From positions 1 through 64,000 of the forward strand of contig DYKH01000010.1 of NCBI GenBank assembly GCA_020722685.1: a DNA stretch of 64,000 bases. The letters run 5' to 3'. Of this stretch, positions 16,616 through 26,335 are shown one piece after another; the stretch's first letter is position 1, and the number at the start of each line of letters is the position of its first letter. The DNA is from Caldithrix sp. (GTDB taxonomy: Bacteria > KSB1 > UBA2214 > DYKH01). A program made the position numbers and the translations under genes. The notes beneath the pieces were generated by a model. It searched no databases. It was not told the origin of the DNA and saw only the letters and a list, made by a program, of their open reading frames with translations.

Positions 16616-19003
16616 TTAACGGATAAGCGCCATCTTGATAGATTTGCCTTCCCTCTCGTCTTGGATGGTGCAGAAATAAACGCCTGATGCAACAGGCTGA
16701 TCCAGGTCATTTAACCCGTTCCACTCCACGGCTTGCTCCGGCGAATTGGCAAGCTCGATTGTCCGAACACATGTACCAACGATACTATGGATTTTGAGAA
16801 ATCGTTTTTGCCTCGATAGAGCGTATTGACCATCTATTCGGACCTTGATGGTGGTCGAAGCATTAAAAGGATTGGGATAATTCTGCCCAAGCACAAACCT
16901 CGTCGGTTGGCTTTGGCTATGCGAATGATGATTTTCGTCCAAAACGCTTGATACAAGGTCTGCGGTCCCGCCTGCTTCGTGGTATCTCGCAGCAAATTCC
17001 TGCAAGTAAAGCTGCGCAATGCGTTGGCCATGGATGATGAGAGTATTTTCATCATTGATGGTGTTTGCAGACTTGGACCAATTATGCGAGCCGCTAACGA
17101 CAAGGGGGTCCGAATCGCTCAAATCCGGGTCTATGATCATGTACTTGTGGTGCAACAAATCGGGATTTGCATCCAGATGCACATCCGCAGCAGGCGACCA
17201 GGCATAGGATCCTATTCCGGCCATCTCCGAGTACGTGCTCAGAAAGGCGATTTCGCCGGTCGCTTGTTCGGTGTCGAATACGCCCCGAAGACAAAAGCCG
17301 GGAAGGGTGTAGAGCTTGGTCTGCATTTCTCTGGCGATGCCCGGACTGGTGAAAGTGAAGATACAAAAGAAAAGCGATTTATCGGCCGTGCGGATGGCCT
17401 TCAGCATTGCGGATTCAGTATCGTCCGACGGACTCATATATTGCTCAATTCGGATTCCCCCGATGCTAAAACGATGCGGCGTGTTGTTGGTCTTGCGGCT
17501 GCCAAAGCGGGACTCATTGGCGTCCGGGCTTTCACTCGAGCTGCCCCACATTTCCTCGAATTCAGCCGTATAGGCGGCACACAGGGCCTCATCACGAATA
17601 AGCAGCGCGTTTTCTGCGTTGGATCGGGAACCGGAATACGTTGCATTCGCCGATCCGGTCCAAAGCCAATCGTCCGCACCAGTGGAATGATCGCGATAGT
17701 CGCCGATGACAAACTTGTTGTGCATGACACCATCGCCGGAATTGGCACCGTACTCGTCATTGATTGCAGGAATGCCGCTACCGGCAAGCAACTGAATGAG
17801 GTTCGATTCGTTTTCCGCTTCGTAGATAAAGCGTACGCTCACCCCACGATTCTTAGCTCGGAGGAACGCGTTGGCAATGCTGTCATGCGTGAGACTATAG
17901 TAGCAGACGTCCAAAGAGTATCTGGTCCGGTCAATCTGCTCGATGAGAATTTGCGACAAATCGATGCCGCCGTTGGCTGGCTCACCACCCACACTTGGTG
18001 CTTCCACCGATCGAGTAAAATAGACTTGAATTTCGCCGGTGGATTCATCCGAGGCCGAACAAAAAACAAAGGGCTTGGAACGGCTGCTGCCGGTTTGGTC
18101 GGTGGAAATGGCAACACCGTGATAAATAGTCGCCGGCTCCAAGCCACTCACGGTGATCTGGTGCACCGTGACCAAGGCTGAATCCCCCACTGCGCCCATT
18201 TCCAACTCCTCCGTCCCGCCGACCTTGATCAGTGTGGTCGAAGGTGTGTCTGTATTCCAGAGAAAAGTCACCTCGTGGGCAAGTATGATCGTTTCCGTCG
18301 GCTGGTGCAAAAAAATGGGGCCGCTGTGGGAAGTGAAATCCGAGGAGAATCGTGGGCAGATCTCATAGCCGGTCGTGTAAGGGGCGATGCCGTCATATTG
18401 CTTCAAGATACCGATTACATCGAACATGCTTTGCGGAAGGGTCAAATCCGTGTCTGGATCGATGAACAAGGTACAGGCGCCCGACTGATCCTGGATTGTG
18501 TACGAGGGCGGAGCCGAGCTTACTATTCGCACATTATTGACCCGAATCAGCCGAGCCTCATTGGGCTCGAAAAAATCGCTTTGGAAAGAACGAGAAATGT
18601 CATCACAGGTGAGAACGAGCGGCTCAGGGACCGGATGACCGGCGCTCAATACGATCACTTCCGATGGATCCGTGATCTCCGTCAGCCCTTTGTATTGATC
18701 GATCAGGCCGGTTACGCGGACATAGTCACCCGACTTGAGTTGCGTCGGCATCGCATTGTACATGAAGACATTTATCCCGGCAGATTCGTCTTGCAGGAAG
18801 ATTTCGAAATTGGTGCGGCTGTAAATCCCGGTTGGCACCGTCACAACCCCCTCGACGGTGACCTGCGACCCTATGCCATAGGGAGCGCAAGGAATTCCCC
18901 TGTCATCGTTTCGATGCAATTCGATAATATCGACTCGCTGGGAAAACGCTGTCAAGGATAAAGTGAGCGTCTGGGCAACACAAATCACTTTGCGAATTCG
19001 CAT
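16616..19003 (-). CDS. Secreted phospholipase D-like protein with T9SS sorting domain
   Basis: About 795 residues from the preferred ATG (MRIRKVICVAQ), which follows an AGGGTGG site; an upstream in-frame start at 19042 would overlap the preceding gene. A signal peptide ends near AFS-Q. Residues ~20-200 look like two OB-fold segments (VTVEGVVTVPTG, GDYVRVTGLIDQYKGLTEI) of the kind found beside extracellular nucleases. A fibronectin-like stretch follows. Two PLD catalytic motifs are complete: MHNKFVIGDYRDH near residue 427 and HHKYMIIDPDLSDSD near 618, each followed by a GS-x-N motif. The C-terminus has QNYPNPFNASTT and ends ALIR. Both HKD motifs suggest an active phosphodiesterase, either nuclease or phospholipase. 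Confidence 0.88.
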   Translation of the reverse strand: MRIRKVICVAQTLTLSLTAFSQRVDIIELHRNDDRGIPCAPYGIGSQVTVEGVVTVPTGIYSRTNFEIFLQDESAGINVFMYNAMPTQLKSGDYVRVTGLIDQYKGLTEITDPSEVIVLSAGHPVPEPLVLTCDDISRSFQSDFFEPNEARLIRVNNVRIVSSAPPSYTIQDQSGACTLFIDPDTDLTLPQSMFDVIGILKQYDGIAPYTTGYEICPRFSSDFTSHSGPIFLHQPTETIILAHEVTFLWNTDTPSTTLIKVGGTEELEMGAVGDSALVTVHQITVSGLEPATIYHGVAISTDQTGSSRSKPFVFCSASDESTGEIQVYFTRSVEAPSVGGEPANGGIDLSQILIEQIDRTRYSLDVCYYSLTHDSIANAFLRAKNRGVSVRFIYEAENESNLIQLLAGSGIPAINDEYGANSGDGVMHNKFVIGDYRDHSTGADDWLWTGSANATYSGSRSNAENALLIRDEALCAAYTAEFEEMWGSSSESPDANESRFGSRKTNNTPHRFSIGGIRIEQYMSPSDDTESAMLKAIRTADKSLFFCIFTFTSPGIAREMQTKLYTLPGFCLRGVFDTEQATGEIAFLSTYSEMAGIGSYAWSPAADVHLDANPDLLHHKYMIIDPDLSDSDPLVVSGSHNWSKSANTINDENTLIIHGQRIAQLYLQEFAARYHEAGGTADLVSSVLDENHHSHSQSQPTRFVLGQNYPNPFNASTTIKVRIDGQYALSRQKRFLKIHSIVGTCVRTIELANSPEQAVEWNGLNDLDQPVASGVYFCTIQDEREGKSIKMALIR

Positions 19004-19028
19004 GGAGTATTTACCACCCTTTAGAATC

Positions 19029-21197
19029 CTATTCAAAAACAAATGTCAGCGGGCTGTCGCTAACCTGCCAATTTCCTTTGAGGATATTCGTCCCATTGGT
19101 AAAGCCCAGGTACCCGTATTTGCCATAGTGAGCGATCTTGCGGGACACGGCGGAGATGGCAGCGGGCGATCCTCCAGTCAGCCAAACGAGCGGCAAGCCG
19201 GGCATGCCTTTGCGGTTCAAGACCAGCAGCGTAAAGTCCTTTTCCTCATTGAGCGACTGCCCCAGAATCGTGAATCCGCCTGAGTCTTCGGATACGTCCG
19301 CGGGTAATGCCGGAGATAGCTCGTCAATAGCGGCGTTCTCACTCCGCCGGCCAAGGAGCATCACGGAATACTCCGCCAGCGTGGAAACATCGACGGCATC
19401 ATCTTGAACCACCTTAGCCGCGTTGTTGCGGTTGATGGTCTTCGCCAGCTCTGCGTAGGCTGTCATTTTGCTATCCTCACCCTTGCTTGGCAAGATAATG
19501 AGCTGTTTCGGGGCGCCGAAGAATTGGCTCAAGCTAGGGGTAATTTCCCGACCGCCCAAACGGCGAAAAGTCTCGAAATCCGGATCGACCTCGATCCGTT
19601 TAATCGGAAAGTTCGCGGACATTTGCAGCTTGGATGCCCGGCCTTGCATTTCCAACAGCGTATCGGTGACGCCAGCTGAGGTCGTGATTCGCACCGGAAC
19701 ATGAAGGTGAAAAACCGGATCGCTTTGTAGAATCTGTGCCTTCAATGTGTACTGACCGCTGTTGTAATTGACTGCGGGTTTCTGCAAGGTGAGCTTGGCC
19801 GCTCCGGTTTTCCTGATCCATTGATCGAAAAACCAGCCCAATGGCTGCCCGCCGACCTTCTCAAACGCTTGCCGGAGATCGCTCCATGACGCATACCTCG
19901 ACAGCTTGTCAGCATAAAGTGCCTTTAAAGATTGATAGAAAAGACCGTCTCCCAACATTTTTCTTAACTGATGAAAGACCATCATGCTTTTGCCGTAGCC
20001 GATAACCCGGGTGGCAGGAGTGGTGCGCTCACGAAAATCCACCAGCGGGACATCGAGCGAATCATCGGTGACGTAGGAAGCGTAATCTTTGAGCACCTCA
20101 TAGCGATACTGCTTTGCCGCCTCTTTGGATTCCAACTCCTTGAAATGATAGTCCGCGCAATAAGTGGTCAAACCCTCGCACCAGTTGCCTTCGCTCATGT
20201 CGACAAAGACGCCGTTACCCCACCAATTATGGCAAATTTCATGTCCTAAGGAAACCTGCGTCATAAACGGCAGGCGGATCACCTCGCTGCCCAAAACCGT
20301 GAACGAAGGCATCCCATAGCCGGTGGGAAAAAAGTTTTCCACCACCGCGAACTTTTCGTAAGGATACTTGCCAAGCATTTCATTGTACATCTTAAAGTAT
20401 CCCTGGCAAGCCTGCAAATAGGCTGCGGAGAGGCTTTGTGACTGCGGAAAAAAGTACGTGGAAATGTCGATCCCATCTTGCTCGCTATGCTGTACCTGAT
20501 AATCCCCTGCCGACAGATAGAAAGCATCGATGGGCCTCTTCTCTTCCCAGACGCAAAAAAGCGAATCGCCTTCTTGCACTTCGCGCAAGAGTCTACCGGA
20601 AGTCAACACCCGGCAATTCGCAGGAGTCATGGCCGTCAACCGCAGTGAAGAAAGGGACTGCGGCAAGGAGGGATACCAAAAGCTCTCGGAACTTAAGAAG
20701 ACTCCCTCCTTCCCTATCAATCCGGTGGTTTGATCGGCGACCATCATCCGCGAAAAGCTGGCGCTGCGCAACGAGTCGTAAATGGCGCCGCGATACATGA
20801 CCTCAATGTGCTCCGGCTCCAACTGGGGAGGCAATTCTACGCGGCAAAGGTGAGCGTTCTTGAACCGGCTTTTCAAATCATCATCGACGTTTTTGGCAAA
20901 TTTGGCCAGATCAAAAGTCTCGGAAAAGCTGAAGGAAAGCTCCTGATGCCCTGCCCTGATTCTTTCCACATTCAGAGTACTTGCCAAGAAGAAGAAAAGC
21001 TCCGTCGTTTTACGGGTGTAAGAAACCGTGATGGTATCGATGGCGTTCAGGCGATGGGCAGCCGGCTCGATTTGAATTCTTAGATTGTGATGGGTAAAGC
21101 CGTAAGGCAGTTGGACGGTCTTGATGTTGCATGTGAGGAGAAGCGTTGCCCAAAGGGCCAAGGGAGCGAGAAAAAAAGCGCGATGAGATGTGGTCAT
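19029..21197 (-). CDS. M1-like zinc metallopeptidase, probable lipoprotein
   Basis: This 722-residue protein begins with a signal segment and a lipobox-like LLLTC (Cys23), so it is probably membrane-anchored outside the cytoplasm. The gluzincin motif HEICHNWWGN is at about residues 319-328 and the third zinc ligand is in WCEGLTTY. The spacing after HEICH is 17 residues rather than the usual 18 of family M1. The region before it (FPTGYGMPSF) occupies the place of the GAMEN substrate motif. The C-terminal ~170 residues form a further domain with no assigned function. Likely role: peptide trimming in the periplasm or at the cell surface. The gene precedes the PLD-like gene by 25 bp, so they are probably co-transcribed. 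Confidence 0.88.
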   Translation of the reverse strand: MTTSHRAFFLAPLALWATLLLTCNIKTVQLPYGFTHHNLRIQIEPAAHRLNAIDTITVSYTRKTTELFFFLASTLNVERIRAGHQELSFSFSETFDLAKFAKNVDDDLKSRFKNAHLCRVELPPQLEPEHIEVMYRGAIYDSLRSASFSRMMVADQTTGLIGKEGVFLSSESFWYPSLPQSLSSLRLTAMTPANCRVLTSGRLLREVQEGDSLFCVWEEKRPIDAFYLSAGDYQVQHSEQDGIDISTYFFPQSQSLSAAYLQACQGYFKMYNEMLGKYPYEKFAVVENFFPTGYGMPSFTVLGSEVIRLPFMTQVSLGHEICHNWWGNGVFVDMSEGNWCEGLTTYCADYHFKELESKEAAKQYRYEVLKDYASYVTDDSLDVPLVDFRERTTPATRVIGYGKSMMVFHQLRKMLGDGLFYQSLKALYADKLSRYASWSDLRQAFEKVGGQPLGWFFDQWIRKTGAAKLTLQKPAVNYNSGQYTLKAQILQSDPVFHLHVPVRITTSAGVTDTLLEMQGRASKLQMSANFPIKRIEVDPDFETFRRLGGREITPSLSQFFGAPKQLIILPSKGEDSKMTAYAELAKTINRNNAAKVVQDDAVDVSTLAEYSVMLLGRRSENAAIDELSPALPADVSEDSGGFTILGQSLNEEKDFTLLVLNRKGMPGLPLVWLTGGSPAAISAVSRKIAHYGKYGYLGFTNGTNILKGNWQVSDSPLTFVFE

Positions 21198-21324
21198 TAA
21201 TCCGAACTCCTATAAGGTCGCAGACATCGGAGATTTGGCGCAATTAATATAACCATAACGCCCTTCTTTGTCAAGGACTATGAAATCTGCTGCGCAAGGA
21301 AAGCGCTATAACAACCAATAGTAT

Positions 21325-21400
21325 ACTTGTTAAGGGTGAGAATTGCACCCTTTTTGTCATTCCTGCAAATGCAGGAATCTCCTTGTGAATATATCGTTAA
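21325..21400 (+). repeat. Dispersed element, copy A
   Basis: It is nearly identical to 30363-30433: both share AAGGGT(G/A)AGAATTGCACCC, then GCAGGAATCTCCTTGTGA and TATATCGTTA. This copy also has a perfect 9-bp inverted repeat (ATTCCTGCA-AA-TGCAGGAAT) whose left arm is missing from copy B. Confidence 0.75.
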
Positions 21401-21816
21401 GGTTTTACTCCCGGCAAGAAGCCGTTGTTCAAAGGACTGGTCCCTGCTGATGAAGAGATTCCGGCAAGCTACAGGTTTCTGCGGGCGAAGAGTTGGCGCA
21501 AATAGACCGTTTGCGTCTTGCAGATGGTGAGGCCATGAGCGTTGAATAGTCGTTTCTCATCCATCGCTACGTACCGGGAATTTTGGACTATGATTTTGAG
21601 GTGAACTCTGGGCGAAACCAGGCTAAAGATATACGGAATCCGTTGGGTGCGAGGGATGCAAAGCATTCGCGCCATTTCGTGTCCGGCGCACTTGCAGGAG
21701 CGCCTGAGTGTCAAGTCCAGAACACCGCTGCTTTTCTTCGAACGGGTCTCCTTCTCCCAACAAAATATCCCTATAATATTACGCATTAAGTTATTGTTCT
21801 TTTGGCAAGATTTTGT

Positions 21817-21839
21817 GGGACAAGATGGCATCTTGTCCT
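21817..21839. repeat. Short inverted repeat
   Basis: GGGACAAGAT and ATCTTGTCCT pair over 10 bp (one G-T pair) around a 3-nt loop. No T-run follows on either strand, so it is not a standard terminator. It may be part of a small dispersed palindrome. Confidence 0.5.
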
Positions 21840-22109
21840 ACCGTCCAATGCACCTTTGGTGCGCCAAGGAATATCTAAAGGCCTATTACCGCGCCAACCG
21901 GTACAGTTTACACAACGATCTCTCGGAAGCTGAGAACGAGGAGGAGATAGGCTTTTAACCTGTAGGCTGTAGACTGTTAGGCTGTCAGGGTCTCGGGCAG
22001 GCGCAACGGACGCTTTGAGCCGCCCGATGAGCTGTCCCGTAGGCGCTTTCCTAAGAGTGACCGCTTTTAGTCTTGGAGGTCTTTGCGTCCTCGGCGCCTC
22101 CTCGTTGAA

Positions 22110-23504
22110 TCACCGCCGCAGAAATGGCCGACAAACGTTTATGCCGGCACCTTTCATTTCGTGGGTGCGTTTGCCTGTCAACTGCCGATGGTCTCTATTG
22201 ACTGCCGAGCCCGACTCTGCGCAAACCAGTCCATCTTGCGCGTGAGGTACATGATGATAAAAAGCACCAAAAACAGACCTACGCTTCCGAGCAACAAAGC
22301 GTAGTCCTGAAGCTGCAAAGTGACAAACAGAAAGCCGTATAGCGCGGAAAGAACCAAGAATATCACCAGAGCGATGTTTTTCTTTGTTGATATCCAGAAG
22401 GCATAGATTGTTACTAACAGTATGACTCCCAGACTCGCAATGAAGTAGGCGGTGTTGAACCTCATGTGCTCCGAGAGAGAGAAGCAGAACATAGAAAAGC
22501 ACCAGCGCAAATCCCACCAGGGCATACTGAATGGGGTGAAAAACCGTTTTCGTGATCAGCTCGGGCAGGAAGAACGCCGTGAAGGTCAGAGCGATGAACA
22601 GCAGCGCGTATTTGACGGAGCGACTTGTCTTTTGGTACTCATCTACGGGGAGGAGGAGACTGGCGCCAAAGGAAGACTCGACCACCTTGTAGCGAGCGCC
22701 GATCCACATCTGGGGAAAGTTCCGATTGAGATTGAGCACCTTCCATTCCGCATGAAACCGCTCTGTTTGAATCTCGCGGGTGTACGGAAGAATGCTGCCG
22801 ACAAAGCTCGGATTCGCCCAGTGACAATCCAAGGTGACGTCGGTCACCTCGCCGACTGGAACGAAGCGAACCTCTGATGAGCCATTCAGGCTTAATTGCA
22901 ATGAGAAAGAATGCGACCCTTGCGCTTTTTCGACCCGCGGCTTGAAGGTGATGCCGGTGGTCAGCACCTCGTCGGACAACACGCCCGGCTCCGAGGGAGA
23001 ATCCACAGAGTTCCACCTGAGGTTGACTGCATCACGAATCCCTTTGAGGTCGGAAATCCCAAAGGTGATAAAAGCGTCCTGCCAAAGAACATCATCAGGG
23101 TTGATATGAAGCTTGGCCAAATTGGGCGCTGAAAATTGTCCGGAAACTACGAATTGCGCAGTGTAGAGTGCCACTTTGTAAATGCCTCGATAGCGAATCT
23201 CAGGTTGTAACGATCCCCTAATTTCCAGTCTGGAAGGAAGGAAATGAGCGTTCCGCACCGCATGGGTGACAACTCCCTTGTCATCCTTGAAGAACTCCTG
23301 GTAGGGGATGGAGAGAATCGGTCCGGTGAGGGTCTGAATGCCGCCCCAGCTTTGGCTCACCTCCAAGGTTGCTGCGTTTCGCCGGGACTTGCGCTCGGAG
23401 ATCAGCGAATCAACGAACAAGGCGGGCACCGATAACAAAAGGCTCAGGGCCGCCACGATAAACATCCTAAGAATAACGGATGACTTTAATGCGGATTCGT
23501 TCAT
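22110..23504 (-). CDS. creD: CreD-family inner membrane protein, frameshifted near the C-terminus
   Basis: The first ~340 residues match CreD (inner-membrane protein of the CreBC regulon; role not well defined): an N-terminal membrane segment (VILRMFIVAALSLLLSVPAL), a long periplasmic domain, and then the C-terminal membrane helices starting FIALTFTAFFLPELIT and HPIQYALVGFALVLFYVLLL. After LLLSL the frame changes, and the remaining ~120 residues (from GAHEVQHRLL on) are not CreD-like. The true continuation is in another frame at 22178-22484. The switch occurs at a GA/TC dinucleotide run (22473-22482), which fits the loss of one TC unit. As read, the protein loses its last membrane helices. 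Confidence 0.85.
   Translation of the reverse strand: MNESALKSSVILRMFIVAALSLLLSVPALFVDSLISERKSRRNAATLEVSQSWGGIQTLTGPILSIPYQEFFKDDKGVVTHAVRNAHFLPSRLEIRGSLQPEIRYRGIYKVALYTAQFVVSGQFSAPNLAKLHINPDDVLWQDAFITFGISDLKGIRDAVNLRWNSVDSPSEPGVLSDEVLTTGITFKPRVEKAQGSHSFSLQLSLNGSSEVRFVPVGEVTDVTLDCHWANPSFVGSILPYTREIQTERFHAEWKVLNLNRNFPQMWIGARYKVVESSFGASLLLPVDEYQKTSRSVKYALLFIALTFTAFFLPELITKTVFHPIQYALVGFALVLFYVLLLSLGAHEVQHRLLHCESGSHTVSNNLCLLDINKEKHRSGDILGSFRAIRLSVCHFAASGLRFVARKRRSVFGAFYHHVPHAQDGLVCAESGSAVNRDHRQLTGKRTHEMKGAGINVCRPFLRR
22178..22484 (-). pseudogene. creD: Displaced C-terminal part of CreD in the alternative frame
   Basis: This frame encodes SEHMRFNTAYFIASLGVILL and three further hydrophobic stretches ending LFLVLFIIMYLTRKMDWF, the typical end of CreD. 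Joined to the upstream part at the GA/TC run, the product would be about 442 residues, close to the 450 of E. coli CreD. Possible explanations are a real mutation, slippage-based switching, or a sequencing or assembly error. Confidence 0.8.
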
Positions 23505-24093
23505 GGTTTCCTCAAATGATCAGGAAATTCAGACCTCGTTCTTTTTAGCAAGAAACGAAGAAATAGTTCCAGCATGCTGGCACAGGATGAGCGTGCTGCA
23601 TCGTAAGCGATCACAGGAGACTAAATTGGTCAGCCTGACAAATGGTCAAAATGTCAAAGACGAAATCGTCAAGAATTCTTCCTCTCTGGTCGTTCAAACG
23701 ATTTCGTGCACAGTTTATTTTCGTAATCAATTACTGGGTAAGCGACCATAAGGGCAAGTTTCTCACGCAGGGCATGCCATGCGCGCAAAGCTCTTTTCTC
23801 TGCGGCTGTTGCCGGTGACACCAGTCCTCCAGTCGTTCTTTAGGATCTGAACGGTGACGGTTCATTGGAAACTGTGTCCAGGGCTACTTTTATCCACCAT
23901 TTTTCTGTCAAAGACATTGTCGTCCAATTTGAAATTTTATCTGCCTAAACGATTACCTTTTTTCAAGACAAAGATCAGTAATCCATCATCGAAGCGGCGT
24001 TGTTTTGGAAGCGCCGGCGACAGGATGACCAGGATAACACGGGTAGACAAGATAGGGATTGGTTACAAAAGCTATGCGACAGCAGTATAAACC
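23505..24093. other. Noncoding gap upstream of creD
   Basis: These 589 bp contain the creD promoter region and, at about 24019-24053, short repeated units of the GACAGGAT / CCAGGAT / GACAAGAT type, which look like intergenic repeat debris. A 44-codon minus-strand frame at 23731-23865 was noticed but has no support. No clear terminator for the upstream parvulin gene was seen. Confidence 0.4.
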
Positions 24094-25572
24094 TCATTCT
24101 GGCGCCCCGGAATCCTTGGCGGAGGTCTTGGCATTTTGGTTTTGTTCGATTTTTAAAGATTGCGCTCTTTTAAGCGCTTGAGCAAAATTTCCACTGACGA
24201 ATTGGAACCGGTACTTCTCCTTTAGTCCTTCTTTGAACTCTTGCCTTATGGCTGTCTCGATTTCAAACCGCCTTTTAGCTAAGGCTGTTTTCAATTCCTC
24301 GGCTTTCAGTTGGGCGCTAAGGGTCTTTCGTAGAGAATCCACCTTGGCACTCACTTTGTCCCTTACCATCATCTGTGTCAAGTTATCTCTGAGCAATGCC
24401 TCCTTCATCGTCTCGACTTGTGCGCTTATTTCAGGCTCATTCTGAATGCCCAATTCCAGTGCATGTTGACCCAAGAGATGTTGTTCGGCTATGGAGGAAA
24501 ATTGCTCGTCAAAATCGAGGATGGTTTGCGGCGCTCTTTTGCGGTTCTCAAAAAGCTCCGACACCCTTATGACGCCCCCATCGTATCGCGCCAGGGCTTG
24601 AGCCAGGTCCTGCTCGTTTAGGACTGAAAAGTCCAACGCCTTAAAAACCGAGGTCTTTTCATCGGCGCCGACTTGAGTAAAGATGGCTTTTCTTACCGCA
24701 TCGAAAAACTGATAATTGTACTTTTGCCGTAGATCACTGAAACGCTTGTCCACTTCCTGCTGAATATTGTGCCGTCTGGTTCGATACAACGTTTTCCAAA
24801 TTCTGTCCCGGAGCTCGTCAAACGAAGGCACAGGGACATGACGCTGCTCGCCTTTGTACAAGATATAATACCCTTCATAGCCGCGAAACGGCTTCGAGTA
24901 AGCAAAATCCATCAAAGTATCCATAACGGCGCGAAGTGCGGCGTCGCCGAGGGATTCACGAATTACGAATCCCAAGTCCCCTCCCTTTTGATTGGTGGTG
25001 ATGTCTTGAGAGTAAGCTTTTGCCAAGTCCTCGAATTTTTTGCCGGACTTGAGGAGGCGATAGACAAGCTCGATAGTGTCTTTCTGCGAGCGGGCAAATT
25101 CCGGCGTGGAAGTCTTGACCACCGGACGAATGATGTAGCGCATGTGATACTGAGGCGAGTAATTATCATAGAACTCTTTCATCAGGCTGTCGGTGATCAC
25201 CTTGCCGATCATTTCCTTTTGCATGTATCGGTAGAATACGATCTTTCTCGCTTGGCTTCGGACGGTTTCCTGATAGGTGGAGTCTTTGTCCAGTCCTTTT
25301 GCCAAGGCCTCCTTTACAGCAATTCTTTCCAGCGCCTTTTTGGTTACGATGTCTTTCAAATTCTCTTCGGTCGGAAAAACCTCTGGCTTGTACTTGGTGC
25401 TCAAGAGATAGTGATCGACATAATCATTCTCTCGCACCACACCGCCGTCAAATTTTGCCAAGACCGGATTTGGCTCCTTCTTGCCGCACCTAAACTCCAG
25501 CACTCCAACTGCCACCAAGATCGTCACGATTGATAAAATACTTTTAAATCTTTGACTCCCGCAATTGCGCAT
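24094..25572 (-). CDS. Parvulin-type peptidyl-prolyl isomerase / SurA-like chaperone
   Basis: This 492-residue protein has an N-terminal hydrophobic segment and a Cys at about residue 29 (EFRCGKKE), possibly lipidated although the lipobox is not classical. A SurA-N-like helical region (residues ~35-140) starts VLAKFDGGVVRENDYVDHYLL. The rotamase domain at ~143-245 has MRYIIRPVV, FEDLAKAYSQD and KGGDLGFVIRESLGD. Long charged helices follow. Such proteins chaperone exported outer-membrane or surface proteins. It is the last gene of a set that includes a TonB-dependent receptor, a PorV-like protein and T9SS cargo, and a second gene of the same kind lies at 30499-32061, which suggests a folding role for this locus. 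Confidence 0.88.
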   Translation of the reverse strand: MRNCGSQRFKSILSIVTILVAVGVLEFRCGKKEPNPVLAKFDGGVVRENDYVDHYLLSTKYKPEVFPTEENLKDIVTKKALERIAVKEALAKGLDKDSTYQETVRSQARKIVFYRYMQKEMIGKVITDSLMKEFYDNYSPQYHMRYIIRPVVKTSTPEFARSQKDTIELVYRLLKSGKKFEDLAKAYSQDITTNQKGGDLGFVIRESLGDAALRAVMDTLMDFAYSKPFRGYEGYYILYKGEQRHVPVPSFDELRDRIWKTLYRTRRHNIQQEVDKRFSDLRQKYNYQFFDAVRKAIFTQVGADEKTSVFKALDFSVLNEQDLAQALARYDGGVIRVSELFENRKRAPQTILDFDEQFSSIAEQHLLGQHALELGIQNEPEISAQVETMKEALLRDNLTQMMVRDKVSAKVDSLRKTLSAQLKAEELKTALAKRRFEIETAIRQEFKEGLKEKYRFQFVSGNFAQALKRAQSLKIEQNQNAKTSAKDSGAPE

Positions 25573-25655
25573 TTCTCTCTTTCCTTTCGTTCATTTCCTA
25601 TAAGAATTCGGGACTGTCATGGCGGACAATCCCACGCATTGTCTCAATTAGTCCC

Positions 25656-26318
25656 TCATTGCACCAAAGTCATTTTGCCCGTTAAAATTTGGCCATTGAA
25701 TTGAGTCTGATAAAGATAGATTCCGGATGGCACATCCATTCCAAGCTGGTCCCTGCCGTTCCACGTAACCTTATGCTCGCCAGCGGGCATGACGGCATCG
25801 GCGAGGGTGTCCATTTCCCGGCCACGGATGTCAAAGATGCTTATGGTGACTCGGCCCGCTGTCGGCAAGGTGAAACTAAATGATGTCGCCGGATTGAAGG
25901 GATTGGGATAGTTTTGGCCCAACTCACATCCCGAAGGTATTTGGGTATTATCCTTAATCCCAGTGATCAGGTCATTTTGCAGAATATAAAGTCCATCCTC
26001 TGCCGCCACATAGATATATTCGCCTGAAGCACAGACGCCCCGCGGAACGTCTCCGGTTTCACAGAGCGCCGCCTCTTCAGGATTTGTCGGTGTAGTGATA
26101 TCGATAATACGCAAACCAAATGGCGCATCGGCTACGTAGGCATAATTGCCTGAAACACGAATGCCCCGGGCATCATCAACTTCCTCGGTAATTGCGAATC
26201 CCACGTCCATGGGTAGGAATGGATTACTCACATCGACGATTCGCAGCCCGGCATTCCCATATGCCACATAAGCATAATTTCCAGAAACATAAACGCCCTT
26301 TGCGTAGAAACCACTCAT
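25656..26318 (-). pseudogene. LVIVD-repeat surface protein, C-terminal fragment with T9SS domain
   Basis: This 220-codon piece contains three LVIVD-type beta-propeller repeats (GVYVSGNYAYVAYGNAGLRI, then GIRVSGNYAYVADAPFGLRI, then GVCASGEYIYVAAEDGLYIL) and a type A T9SS domain (LGQNYPNPFNPAT, VPSGIYLYQTQ). It begins inside a repeat and has no signal peptide. The codons just upstream, read in this frame, give VKVGFLS, which exactly continues the DISNLLHP end of the next fragment. The two are therefore one gene broken by a one-base loss (or two-base gain) near 26340. Confidence 0.8.
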
Positions 26319-26335
26319 GCTAAGAAATCCAACTT

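Larger units (their letters stand above)
21198..22177. other. Long noncoding or decayed region between creD and the M1 peptidase gene
   Basis: About 980 bp without a recognisable intact gene. It carries a copy of a dispersed element at 21325-21400 and a strong inverted repeat at 21817-21839. The plus-strand segment ending at 21958 encodes AKEYLKAYYRANRYSLHN and then a Glu-rich end, which looks protein-like and may be the tail of a lost gene. No transposase motif was seen. Confidence 0.4.

Noticed and set aside
16979..18181. 400-codon open frame on the plus strand
   Set aside because: It is fully antisense to the PLD-like gene, whose HKD motifs and sorting domain are clear. The frame has no recognisable motif.
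21469..21831. Possible transposase on the minus strand
   Set aside because: The 120-codon frame has Cys and His residues, but no DDE, HUH or other transposase motif was found, and no terminal inverted repeats bound it.
23731..23865. 44-codon minus-strand frame upstream of creD
   Set aside because: No ribosome binding site, no homology recognised, and the codon content gives no support.
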